From Porphyromonas loveana (GTDB lineage: Bacteria; Bacteroidota; Bacteroidia; Bacteroidales; Porphyromonadaceae): a stretch of 64,000 bases of DNA. Positions 44,976 to 52,933 of this stretch are shown one piece after another (position 1 is the stretch's first letter; each line of letters starts with the position of its first letter). Below the pieces are notes generated by a model, which was given only the letters and a program-made list of their open reading frames with translations, was not told the origin of the DNA and did no database searches. The stretch lies in contig NZ_QEKY01000005.1 of NCBI RefSeq assembly GCF_003096695.1, positions 104,285-168,284 on the forward strand, in the 5' to 3' direction. Position numbers and translations under genes: made by a program.

Positions 44976-46673
44976 ATGATACGCAGTATATTGAATGAAT
45001 TGACCGCCCGTGGAGTGCGGCATCTGATAATCTCCGCGCTGTTTTTCGTGATTTATGCCCTTTGCGGAACGGCAATGATGCTTACCGTCCTGTTCCTTAT
45101 CGACCGCTATATATCGGGCGAAAGCGTTTCGCTCATTTCGGCAGCGTGGATACTCGGTGGTCTGCTGGTTTTGAAAACCATATCCAATGCCGTAGCCGAT
45201 ATGAGCAAGCACTTTGCCGGCTTCGACCTCGTGGAACGCATCCGTGAGAAAATCATCTTGAAACTGAAAATGTTCTCGCTCGGCTTCTACACCAATGAGC
45301 GTCTGGGCGAGATAAGCACCGTCATTCACAAAGACGTGGATAATATGGAAATGGTGGTGGGGCACCTTTGGACGCGGATGTCCGCCGATTTCATCGTGGC
45401 GCTGATACTTGGTATCGGATTGTTTTGTGTGGACTGGCGTATGGGGTTGGCGATGATCGCCATCCTTCCTATTGCCCTCTTCTCCTTGTATCGGGGCATC
45501 CGTTCGGGAATGAAAGCGCAACAGGAGGCACAAGACGGTTTGGCAGATATGGTTAGCCTCTTCGTGGAATATGTCAAGGGCATACCCGTGCTGAAAGTTT
45601 TCGGAGGAAAAGGAATGTTTCGTGACAGACTCGACCACTCCGTTAATGAATTTGGAGAAAGCAGTAAGAATACTTCTCGTTTGGCAGCTGTGAGTGTGGG
45701 TAGATACACCTTTCTGATAGAATTGGCTTTCGCTCTGATGGCAACGCTCGGTCTTTGGTGGACTTGGCGTGGCGAACTTTCCCTTTTCGCTTACCTGATG
45801 TTCGTCATCGTCTCGAAAGAATTCTACAAACCTTTTGTCAATATGGAGAGTCATTGGCTGAACTACATCAAAGTAAAGGACAGCTACGAACGCATTTCCC
45901 GTCTGTTGGATGCTCCCGTGATCGTCAACCCCGACCAACCAAAAACGGCGGAACGCTTTGACCTCTCGTTCGATGGTGTCGGTTTCCACTATGAAAAAGA
46001 GGGGTTCGAGATGAAAGATCTCACGTTCAACGTACCCGAACGGACGGTAACGGCTCTTGTCGGCTCGTCTGGTTCGGGCAAGACCACCATCACCAATCTA
46101 CTGCTTCGCTTCTGGGAACCACAGGCGGGCTGTATCCGTATCGGCGGAGTGGACATACGGGAAATGGACTACGATTATCTACTCGGTAAAATCAGTGTGG
46201 TGATGCAGAACGTCATTCTCTTTTCCGACACCATTTCCAATAACATCAAAGTGGGTAACCGCAATGCCACGCAGGGGGAAATCGAGGAAGCCGCACGTCG
46301 GGCGATGATACACGACTTCATCGTCAGTCTGCCCGATGGTTATGAAACGATAATCGGAGAGAACGGCTTGGGGTTGTCGGGCGGACAGAAGCAACGCCTC
46401 TCCATCGCCCGTGCCTTCCTCAAGGATGCTCCCATCCTCCTTTTGGACGAGATAACGAGTAATGTTGACCCCATCAATGAATACAAAATACAGCAAGCAA
46501 TGTCCGCCCTTATCCGAAACCGCACAGTCTTGGTCATTGCTCACCATTTGCAGACCATCCGCAATGCTCATCAAATTATCGTGATGGACAAGGGAAGCCT
46601 GATGGAGAAAGGTACGCACGCCGAACTCGAAGCAAAAGACGGAATGTATTGCAAACTGCTGTCGATGCAGTAA
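44976..46673 (+). CDS. ABC transporter, fused permease/ATPase, subunit 2 (YbtQ/IrtB-like)
   Basis: 565 residues. Six-helix N-terminal domain (FFVIYALCGTAMMLTVLFLI..). Nucleotide-binding domain with Walker A GSSGSGKTT, signature LSGGQKQ, Walker B ILLLDEITSNVD. In the latter, Ser-Asn replaces the usual Ala-Ala after the DE(A/I)T, a feature common in heterodimeric transporters. Partner of the gene 3 bp upstream. It ends next to a strong hairpin. Confidence 0.85.
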   Translation: MIRSILNELTARGVRHLIISALFFVIYALCGTAMMLTVLFLIDRYISGESVSLISAAWILGGLLVLKTISNAVADMSKHFAGFDLVERIREKIILKLKMFSLGFYTNERLGEISTVIHKDVDNMEMVVGHLWTRMSADFIVALILGIGLFCVDWRMGLAMIAILPIALFSLYRGIRSGMKAQQEAQDGLADMVSLFVEYVKGIPVLKVFGGKGMFRDRLDHSVNEFGESSKNTSRLAAVSVGRYTFLIELAFALMATLGLWWTWRGELSLFAYLMFVIVSKEFYKPFVNMESHWLNYIKVKDSYERISRLLDAPVIVNPDQPKTAERFDLSFDGVGFHYEKEGFEMKDLTFNVPERTVTALVGSSGSGKTTITNLLLRFWEPQAGCIRIGGVDIREMDYDYLLGKISVVMQNVILFSDTISNNIKVGNRNATQGEIEEAARRAMIHDFIVSLPDGYETIIGENGLGLSGGQKQRLSIARAFLKDAPILLLDEITSNVDPINEYKIQQAMSALIRNRTVLVIAHHLQTIRNAHQIIVMDKGSLMEKGTHAELEAKDGMYCKLLSMQ

Positions 46674-46680
46674 GATCGCT

Positions 46681-46724
46681 AAAAAAGAACAGGTAGTAAG
46701 ACGCATTTATCTTACTGCCTGTTC
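46681..46724 (-). terminator. Terminator between the ABC operon and the integrase operon
   Basis: GAACAGG.AGTAAGA pairs with TCTTACT.CCTGTTC (46687-46724). On the minus strand TTTTTT follows, ending the integrase operon; it may also stop the ABC transcript. Confidence 0.75.
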
Positions 46725-46730
46725 TCATAT

Positions 46731-47093
46731 TCAACTGTACCATCCACCTTTGCCATAACACACAAGTAGCGGAGGACTTGTTCTCTTCTTTTCGGTCAGT
46801 CTTCTGATTATCCATTTACGGAAGCTCTTGGCTCGTGGAGAAGCAAAACGAAATGACAGCATCGTTATCATTTCAATATTATATAAATCCACTGCACCGC
46901 CCTTAAACAATAGCGTTTGCATCACCTCTTCTTCTCTGAGTAATCCTTCTTTGAAGATAGACTTGATATGACTGTTTACCTTACCGGAGAATACGCCGAA
47001 TAAATCGGCTATTTCGCAAGCCGACATCCAAACAGGAGTTGTCGGGATGTGTATGTTTCCATTCTCTCTGATGGTTATGATTTCTCTTTTCAT
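46731..47093 (-). CDS. Small HTH protein accompanying integrases (RhuM-like N-terminus)
   Basis: 120 residues. A helix-turn-helix-like stretch (MSACEIADLFGVFSGKVNSHIKSIF) is followed by MQTLLFKGGAVDLYNIEMITMLSFRF, as in the N-terminal part of RhuM/Fic-associated proteins. Similar short genes often sit next to integrases in Bacteroidetes elements. 6 bp after the second integrase, so co-transcribed. Role unknown; a regulator is plausible. Confidence 0.6.
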   Translation of the reverse strand: MKREIITIRENGNIHIPTTPVWMSACEIADLFGVFSGKVNSHIKSIFKEGLLREEEVMQTLLFKGGAVDLYNIEMITMLSFRFASPRAKSFRKWIIRRLTEKKRTSPPLLVCYGKGGWYS

Positions 47094-47099
47094 AATAAT

Positions 47100-48302
47100 T
47101 CAATATTCATTGTTTTTTCTTCTTTCGATTAACCTATCCATATCCTCTGCAATCTTCTTCTCGGAAATCTTCGCATAGGTCTGCGTGCTGGTGATGGAGG
47201 CATGTCCCATCATCTTGGCAATGCTCTCTGTACAAATTCCCTCGGAAATCAAAAACGATCCGAAGCTGTGCCGGGCTTGATGGTAGGAGAGGTTTTCCTT
47301 CCGCCCGATGATGACACCGAGTTCGTGTATCTCAAACCACATCATGTCTCTGCTTGGCAAAGGGAAGACCGGCTGCGTGTCATCGGTCGTATTGTACAAA
47401 TCAAGTATCTGCTCCGCTATCGGATGCAGAGGGATAAATGACTCTACTTTTGTCTTCTTGCGATTGATGCGAATGTATCTTCTATCGTCGGCAGTCCGCC
47501 CGATATGGTGTGGATACAGCAGCTGGGTATCGACATAGGCAAGTCCCGTAAAACAGGAGAAGATAAAAGCTCTGCGAGCCAATTCCTTCAATGGATCATT
47601 CGCGGGCAGTTTCAGTTCCAGCAGTTGTTTGAGTTCCGCTTTGCTGATGTGCATTCGCTTGGAGGGCGGTTTCTTCTCATACTCCAACTCTTCCAGAGGA
47701 TTGGCACGGATAATCTCATGGTCTACGGCAAGGTAAACCAATCGGTTCAGCCAGCAGAGGCAATGGTTGGTCTGCGATGCACCGAAGTTCTTGTACCGCT
47801 TCAGGTAGACTTTGTATTCCCGTCCGAATTCCTCGGTGATGTCCGAAAAGGCAATGTCCGTCTTGCCTTTCGAGTCCAAGAACTCACGGATATAGCTCTG
47901 GTAATACCGGGAACTCCTGTAGGTCGAAGTGGAGTCGATTTCCTTGGAGCGGACGGCAAGGCGTTCCCGCTCCCTTTCTCCCATTTGGAGCAAATGAGTA
48001 GGAATGACCGCCTGACCTGCTATCCTGTTTTTCAGCAGTTCGGCACTGACCACACCCTGCTCTTTGAGCATTTCATCATAGAGCCTTTCCGCATACTTTC
48101 GAAACTCTTTCAGGCGGTTGTTCGTCCGCACGTCCGCGGTCTCTGCTTTTTTTGCATTCCACTGTTTGGGATTGCAGGAGATGCCCGTGGTTATCGTCGT
48201 GCTTTTCCCGTCGATGGAGATTCGGCAAAGTACGGAAGTTGTACCATCCACACGTACCTTGTTGCGATTGATATAGAGTAGTAAAGAAAATGTGCTACGC
48301 AT
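47100..48302 (-). CDS. Tyrosine-type integrase 2 of the element
   Basis: 400 residues. Arm-binding and SAM-like core-binding domains, then a catalytic domain. FSCFTGLAYVDTQLL lacks the classic first Arg (as in IntDOT-type enzymes). HxxR is present as YHQARHSFGSFL, then MGHASITSTQTYAKI with the final His and the Tyr nucleophile. Starts 25 bp after the first integrase. Paired integrases are usual in this element class; which one does integration is not clear. Confidence 0.9.
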   Translation of the reverse strand: MRSTFSLLLYINRNKVRVDGTTSVLCRISIDGKSTTITTGISCNPKQWNAKKAETADVRTNNRLKEFRKYAERLYDEMLKEQGVVSAELLKNRIAGQAVIPTHLLQMGERERERLAVRSKEIDSTSTYRSSRYYQSYIREFLDSKGKTDIAFSDITEEFGREYKVYLKRYKNFGASQTNHCLCWLNRLVYLAVDHEIIRANPLEELEYEKKPPSKRMHISKAELKQLLELKLPANDPLKELARRAFIFSCFTGLAYVDTQLLYPHHIGRTADDRRYIRINRKKTKVESFIPLHPIAEQILDLYNTTDDTQPVFPLPSRDMMWFEIHELGVIIGRKENLSYHQARHSFGSFLISEGICTESIAKMMGHASITSTQTYAKISEKKIAEDMDRLIERRKNNEY

Positions 48303-48327
48303 AAATTCATTTATTATCTATGGGGTG

Positions 48328-49557
48328 TTATAATACAAGTTTCAAATCTTTTGTCGCTTCGATATATTTGTCCATATCCTCGAAGAGTTTCTTGGGAGTT
48401 ACCTTTGCATATACCTGAGTAGTTTGCAGGTTTGAATGTCCCAGCATCTTGCAGATGGTCTCGATAGGAACGCCGGCTTCCAAGGTAATCAGCGATGCGA
48501 ATGAGTGCCTGCCGGCATGGTAGGTCAGGTCTTCCTTAATGCCCGCAAGAACCGCAAGGCTTTTCATCAGACGGCGAAGGTTGGGGTGATACAGCATCGG
48601 AAAGAGTGTCGGACGAGCATCATCCCTGTACTTCTCTATCAGGTTAAGGGCTTCGGGCAGCAGCTTGACACAGGCACGAAGCTCGTTTTTCTTGCGGCGG
48701 TATTTAAGCCACAGATCCCCCTTTTCATCTGTGAATAGATTATCGCGCGTAACGGAAACGGCATCGGCGTAGGCTGTTCCCGTATAGCAGGCAAAGAGGA
48801 AGAGGTCTCTTGCCAAGATGTGGGAGGCGCGATGTTCGGGAATGACCAAGTCACGGATTCTCTCGAAGGATTCCCGGCTTAGGGCTTTCGGCGTTTTTTC
48901 CTTTGGTTGGGGAAGGCTGAAATGGGCGAAGAAGCATCTGTCGGCATGTCCCTCTTTGTAGGCTTTTCGGCATACTTTCTTGACGATAGCCAGATAGTGT
49001 CGGCAGGTATCTATGGCAAGTCCTTTTTCGTCCAAGATGAAACTCTGGTAATCGTGGATAAACTGCTCCGTCATCTGACCAAAAGCAACGTCTTTGGTGC
49101 GAAACTCCTTGTCGATGAACTCCGCCAAGGTTCTTCGGGTATAGATATAGGCAGGGTAAGTTCCCTTTGCACGGTCTATCCCGATGCGTTTCCTCAAATC
49201 TTCGCATACGATGTCCGTCATCCCCAACAGGGTCATCTGCGTTTCAAGGCTTCCTTGAAACAGGTTTTTGACGGCCTCCGCATCGAAGTCCATTTTCCTA
49301 TCCGCAAGCGTGTCGAATGCCGTGTGGATGGAGAGCATCAGCTTGTCCAGCTTTGCATTGGTCTCTACGGCTTCATGACTCTTGCCTTTCAGACGGCTTT
49401 CACGAGGATTCCACAGGTCGGATGTACAGGAGATTTTGCAACTGAATTGCACCATTGAACGATTGACGGTGATGCGTCCCATGATGGGGGCTTTGCCCGA
49501 CTTGTCCAACCTGCTCTTTTTGAGGTAGAGCAACACCTTGAATTTCTCTATTTTCAT
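48328..49557 (-). CDS. Tyrosine-type integrase 1 of the element
   Basis: 409 residues from the chosen start at 49557 (MKIEKFKVLLYLKK). The N-terminus is like the split host integrase (LYLKKSRLDKSGKAPIMGRI, VQFSCKISC), showing common descent. Catalytic core: CYTGTAYADAV (no first Arg), YHAGRHSFASL, LGHSNLQTTQVYAKV. Located about 300 bp from the right end, reading inward, as expected for the integrase that made the junction. Confidence 0.9.
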   Translation of the reverse strand: MKIEKFKVLLYLKKSRLDKSGKAPIMGRITVNRSMVQFSCKISCTSDLWNPRESRLKGKSHEAVETNAKLDKLMLSIHTAFDTLADRKMDFDAEAVKNLFQGSLETQMTLLGMTDIVCEDLRKRIGIDRAKGTYPAYIYTRRTLAEFIDKEFRTKDVAFGQMTEQFIHDYQSFILDEKGLAIDTCRHYLAIVKKVCRKAYKEGHADRCFFAHFSLPQPKEKTPKALSRESFERIRDLVIPEHRASHILARDLFLFACYTGTAYADAVSVTRDNLFTDEKGDLWLKYRRKKNELRACVKLLPEALNLIEKYRDDARPTLFPMLYHPNLRRLMKSLAVLAGIKEDLTYHAGRHSFASLITLEAGVPIETICKMLGHSNLQTTQVYAKVTPKKLFEDMDKYIEATKDLKLVL

Positions 49558-49855
49558 ACGCTTTAATTTTATGGGCAAAATTACCCGTTGTTAAAGCGTT
49601 CTTTGATAAGCAAAACGTTGTGGAACAGAGAGATAGAACCCATGTCAGAAAAACCTTTCCTTTTTCCGTTACCTCACCATACTAGGGAAACCAACGGATA
49701 ACGGTTTGGTAACCGAAAGGATTCAATATTCCGTGTCGAACTGCTTTCCTATCATACTCGCAGGATATAGAAAATCGACTAATTCACAACACGTTATCGG
49801 TTTATTCTCTACATTCTTCCAAATTCTCAAATGGTAGGTATTTTCCATTGCTTAC
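49558..49855. other. Right end of the element, attachment region
   Basis: About 300 bp between integrase 1 and the right junction. It holds short repeats (ACCAACGGATAACGGTTTGG region near 49690) that could be integrase arm sites. No gene. The last bases (CATTGCTTAC then GGCATA) mimic the codons lost from the split integrase. Confidence 0.45.
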
Positions 49856-50100
49856 GGCATACCTTTGCCACAACCATCTGTTTGGAGAATGGCTTACCGA
49901 TTGAAACGGTAAGTAAGATGTTAGGGCATCGCTTTATCAGCACCACAGAGCTATATGCCAAGGTCAGCAAGCAGAAAATAGCCAAGGAGATGCTACCACT
50001 GATGGGTAGCGAGCAGACGCAGACGTTTCGCAAGGCTCTGCGAGTTTGCCCACCACGCAAGCGAGCCACAGCTAGCGAAGCCGAGCCGTCCACCGCCTAA
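49856..50100 (+). pseudogene. Tyrosine integrase, C-terminal part of the split gene
   Basis: Continues the gene begun at 28415. After the junction it encodes RHTFATTICLENGLPIETVS, LGHRFISTTELYAKVSKQ with the final His and the Tyr nucleophile, and a tail ending EAEPSTA. With the 28415 part it makes one complete integrase. A terminator follows at 50158. The left-element ORF start at 49831 is provided by the inserted element's end. Confidence 0.85.
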
Positions 50101-50157
50101 GGTCGTCTTCATTTCGGGCAAAGGTACAAGGGCGGTCTGTTTGCCTATCAAGGTCAA

Positions 50158-50195
50158 GTCCTGCGGAGGGAAGAATCTCCACCGCAGGACTTTTT
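50158..50195 (+). terminator. Terminator of the split integrase
   Basis: GTCCTGCGG pairs with CCGCAGGAC (50158-50190), then TTTTTG. It lies 58 bp after the integrase stop. Confidence 0.8.
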
Positions 50196-50723
50196 GTATC
50201 ATAGCGGTCGTATTCTTCCCCTCCCACCTTGCTTGGCAAGACCGCCCTTCGTGGAGAAAAGCCCGAACGAATACGACATACTCAGGCTCTTTGGACGCAA
50301 GCAAAGCTTAAAGCTATCTATCGCTATGGCTATCGTTTGAGAGGTAGCTCAAACAATAGTGCTGGCTATCGCCAAAGCAATCGTACTGCCTACCGCTCAA
50401 ACAGCCTATCAAACTTTCGATAAATCGATTTATCGAAATGTCGAACTCTCGAGATGTCGATATATCGATTTCTCGACAAATCGACATCTCAAACGAGCCA
50501 TTTTCGCCCATAGGAACGAGCCGACTCCTCATCTCATTACCGCAAGTAAGCCCTTTTTTATCCTGCTGCTTTGCCTGCCTTTTCCCACTATTTCCTTGCT
50601 CCTCCTGAAGCTCTTGAGAGCTGCACTCTTAGCCCTAATTTTGCCTCCAAAAGGAAAGGCAAGCGAGAGCATCCGCCCCGACTTGCCACCAGATAGAAAC
50701 GCAACTTAAAACCAACCGAAGCA
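50196..50723. other. Intergenic region with ATCGA-rich palindromes
   Basis: No convincing gene. A cluster at 50415-50490 has a perfect 24-bp palindrome at 50415-50438 (core AAATCGATTT) and an inverted repeat GAGATGTCGAT (50451-50461) / ATCGACATCTC (50480-50490), with ATCGAT cores between. An 11-bp inverted repeat AAGGGCGGTCT (50129-50139) / AGACCGCCCTT (50239-50249) lies to the left. Confidence 0.5.
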
Positions 50724-51005
50724 ATGAAAATTATCATCGTAGAGGGCAAAGCGTGGGTGCAACTCCGCTCCTCCTTTGCCGACTTCATCCACCGAGTGGA
50801 GCAACTCATCGGTAATCCGCCCCAAACAGAAGCGTGGCTCGACAACGAAGCCGTCAAGACGCTCAATAGCTACCACTCGGTTAAAACAGCCCAAAGAATG
50901 ATACACCAGCTTGAGGTCTACTCCGAAGCCATCATTAGACTACAAGTGCAGGCGATACAGCTGACAATGGCTTTTGAGAATCGGGCTAAACAGGCTACCA
51001 AGTAA
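50724..51005 (+). CDS. Small hypothetical protein of the older element
   Basis: 93 residues. Begins MKIIIVEGKAWVQLRSSFAD like short transposon proteins that precede a helix-turn-helix domain, then a helical, Gln/Ala-rich C-terminus (IRLQVQAIQLTMAFENRAK). WLDNEAVKTLN resembles the start of an excisionase-type HTH, but the typical recognition helix is not evident. Its 3' end overlaps the recombinase gene by 11 bp in convergent orientation. Function unknown. Confidence 0.5.
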   Translation: MKIIIVEGKAWVQLRSSFADFIHRVEQLIGNPPQTEAWLDNEAVKTLNSYHSVKTAQRMIHQLEVYSEAIIRLQVQAIQLTMAFENRAKQATK

Positions 51006-51798
51006 TGACCTTGTCTACAATAGCCTGCTGCTCGCTGGCAGTACGGCGTAGATAGATACGAGTAGTCTCGATGCTCTCGTGCCCCATCAGGTCTGCCAAC
51101 AAGGCAATATCATTGAATACTTCCAAGAAATTCTTAGCGTAGCGATGCCGAAAAGAGTGCGGGTGCATAACCTTAGCGTTTATACCCCATTGACGGGCAA
51201 AGCGCTGTAATTTATGCCGAATAGCTCGGGGACGTATCGGCCTGCCGTGCTTATCCAAGAACAAATGTCCACTCTCTAGACCCGAGCGAAGCAACCAGCC
51301 CCGAGCCTCTAGACAAAGCTCGCGAGGGATAAAAATCCGGCGTACCTTCCCTCCTTTGGTATAGAGGTCTAGGTAACCCGCTCTTATATGCTCGGCCTTG
51401 AACTGCACAAGTTCGCTCACCCGTGCGCCTGTGGCTCCCAAGAAGCGAATGAGGAAATACCACACTTCCTCCCCTTCGGATTTGAGCTTGGCCTTGAGGT
51501 ATTGATAATCCGCATTGCTTATCACATTCTCGAGATAGGTTCTTTGCTGTATCTTGAGTGATTTCAGACGAAGGCGTGGCTTGCCGATGAATACTAAGTA
51601 TTTGTTGAGTGCTTGAATACGTAGATTGACCGTCTTGGGCTTAAACTGCTCTATTTGTTCCGCCTTGTAAAGCAAAAGGTTTTTTCGATTGAAACTGGAG
51701 TACTTCTTTCCAAAATCCTCCACCGCATAGAGGTAGGCAGTAATCGTATTATCCGATAGTTCTTCTTTCTTGAGCTGTTGTCTAAATGATTTTACCAT
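50995..51798 (-). CDS. Tyrosine recombinase of the restriction locus (candidate DNA invertase)
   Basis: 267 residues, XerC-like and short. All six catalytic residues can be placed: Arg126 (GARVSEL), Lys148 (TKGG), His214 and Arg217 (HSFRHRY), His240 (GHESIETT) and Tyr249. N-terminal SAM-like domain from residue 3. Unlike the transposon integrases it has the canonical first Arg. It sits directly beside a restriction/methylation gene whose C-terminal half exists in two inverted copies bounded by a 33-bp inverted repeat. Recombinases in that position shuffle specificity genes in Bacteroides. That it acts on this repeat is inference. Confidence 0.8.
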   Translation of the reverse strand: MVKSFRQQLKKEELSDNTITAYLYAVEDFGKKYSSFNRKNLLLYKAEQIEQFKPKTVNLRIQALNKYLVFIGKPRLRLKSLKIQQRTYLENVISNADYQYLKAKLKSEGEEVWYFLIRFLGATGARVSELVQFKAEHIRAGYLDLYTKGGKVRRIFIPRELCLEARGWLLRSGLESGHLFLDKHGRPIRPRAIRHKLQRFARQWGINAKVMHPHSFRHRYAKNFLEVFNDIALLADLMGHESIETTRIYLRRTASEQQAIVDKVITW

Positions 51799-52817
51799 AT
51801 TACTTGAGTTTATTTCTCAGTAATATCGTAAAAAAAAACTCGCCGATTTACGCTATTATAGGCAACCCACCGTATCAAGTGATGGATGGTGGAGGCTCTG
51901 GAACAGGAGCCATTGCTGTGTACAATCATTTTGTTGATATAGCCAGAAGTATAACACCTAATTACATCTCTATGATTATGCCTGCTCGCTGGTACACAGG
52001 GGGAAAAGGATTGGACGCCTTTAGAGCCGATATGCTGGCAGATAGACGCATTAGGAAGATGACAGACTACCCCAATCCCAAAGAATGCTTCCCCAATACC
52101 AATATCAGCGGGGGAATATGCTATTTCTTATGGGATAGGAGGTATGAGGGCTTGTGTGCCTTTGAGAATGTTATAGAGGGGGAGCGAAACAAGATGATGC
52201 GACGATTGGATGAACATGACATCTTCATTCGTTACAATACCTCTTTGAGTATTATCAAGAAAGTGCTGTCTTCTCAGGGTTTCTCAAGTTTGAGCTCGCT
52301 TGTATCTACTCGTAATCCGTTCGGTCTGCCTTCTGCGGTTAGAGGGACTGATACTCCAACAGATGAGACTGTGTTAAAAGTGTATTCGAGCGGAGGTGTG
52401 GGGTGGATTAAAGAGGACGAGGTAGGTGCGAGCATACCTTTGATAGATAGGCACAAAGTGTTTATGGGGAAGGTCCTAAGTGGGCATCTTGGAGAGACAG
52501 ACGAGCAAGGGCGGGTGAAAGTGATAGCTACCGTGCAGAGAGCAGAGCCAATGTCTGTGTGTACAGACTCCTACCTGCTAATTGGTAATTTCGACACAGA
52601 GCAAGAGGCAGAGAACCTATCAATTTATCTGCGGACAAAAACACTACGCTACCTTTTGCTTCAGGCATTGGCATCGATGAATATCTCAAGGTCGAACTTT
52701 CGGTTTGTACCTCTGCTCGACTTCAAGCAAACATGGACAGACGAAGAGCTGTATAGGAGATTTGGCTTCGATGAAGAGGAAATCCAAATCATAGAGAAAA
52801 CAATAAAGTCTATGTAA
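51786..52817 (+). pseudogene. Silent alternative methyltransferase half, cassette A (NPPY plus target recognition region)
   Basis: After an untypical lead-in of ~22 codons, the frame encodes AIIGNPPYQVMDGG, the catalytic NPPY motif of an adenine methyltransferase. A helix/strand region (YISMIMPARWYTGG, NTNISGGICYFLWD), a target-recognition-like segment, and a conserved end (VPLLDFKQTWTDEELYRRFG) follow. It has no upstream S-adenosylmethionine-binding motif or helicase, and it faces cassette B. It would be joined to the helicase gene by inversion at the 33-bp repeats. Not expected to work on its own. Confidence 0.7.
51853..51885 (+). repeat. 33-bp inverted repeat, copy A
   Basis: Identical, in opposite orientation, to 53899-53931. 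It encodes the IIGNPPYQVM motif in cassette A. Candidate crossover site for inversion of the ~2-kb segment between the copies. Confidence 0.9.
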
Positions 52818-52851
52818 GCACATAATTTATACCCCTATACACCCGTCGGGA

Positions 52852-52917
52852 TTTTGTATATACAAAAATAAATTTCCGTATATACGAAAATAAGTCTGCG
52901 TATATACGGAAATTCGG
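52852..52917. repeat. Three 22-bp tandem repeats with GTATATAC palindromes
   Basis: GTATATAC begins at 52856, 52878 and 52900, a strict 22-bp period, with related flanks (TTTTGTATATACAAAA, CCGTATATACGAAAAT, GCGTATATACGGAAAT). They fill the 116-bp space between the convergent ends of cassettes A and B. Not a CRISPR: the units are contiguous. Possible terminator, recombination enhancer or protein-binding array. Confidence 0.75.
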
Positions 52918-52933
52918 CGGGGTATATAGGGGC

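Larger units (their letters stand above)
29493..49861. mobile_element. Integrated ~20.4-kb element with defence and iron-uptake cargo
   Basis: Boundaries come from the split host integrase. The right end carries two tandem integrases reading inward plus a small HTH protein, the usual Bacteroidetes conjugative or mobilizable transposon arrangement. Contents from left: Gabija-like pair, DUF3408, MobA, frameshifted RteC, AraC regulator, cyclase-like protein, HU-like protein, TonB receptor plus DUF4374, two ABC transporters, integrases. I see no relaxase, coupling protein or tra genes, so at most it is a mobilizable remnant that would need a helper. Confidence 0.75.

Noticed and set aside
44904..45989. 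361-codon minus-strand ORF
   Set aside because: Antisense to the second ABC transporter gene.
51786..52817. Cassette A as an independent methyltransferase gene
   Set aside because: It starts at the NPPY motif and lacks the SAM-binding half; the homology to cassette B and shared repeat explain it better as a silent alternative end.
52852..52917. Possible CRISPR array
   Set aside because: The repeats are contiguous 22-bp units with no spacers and no cas genes nearby.
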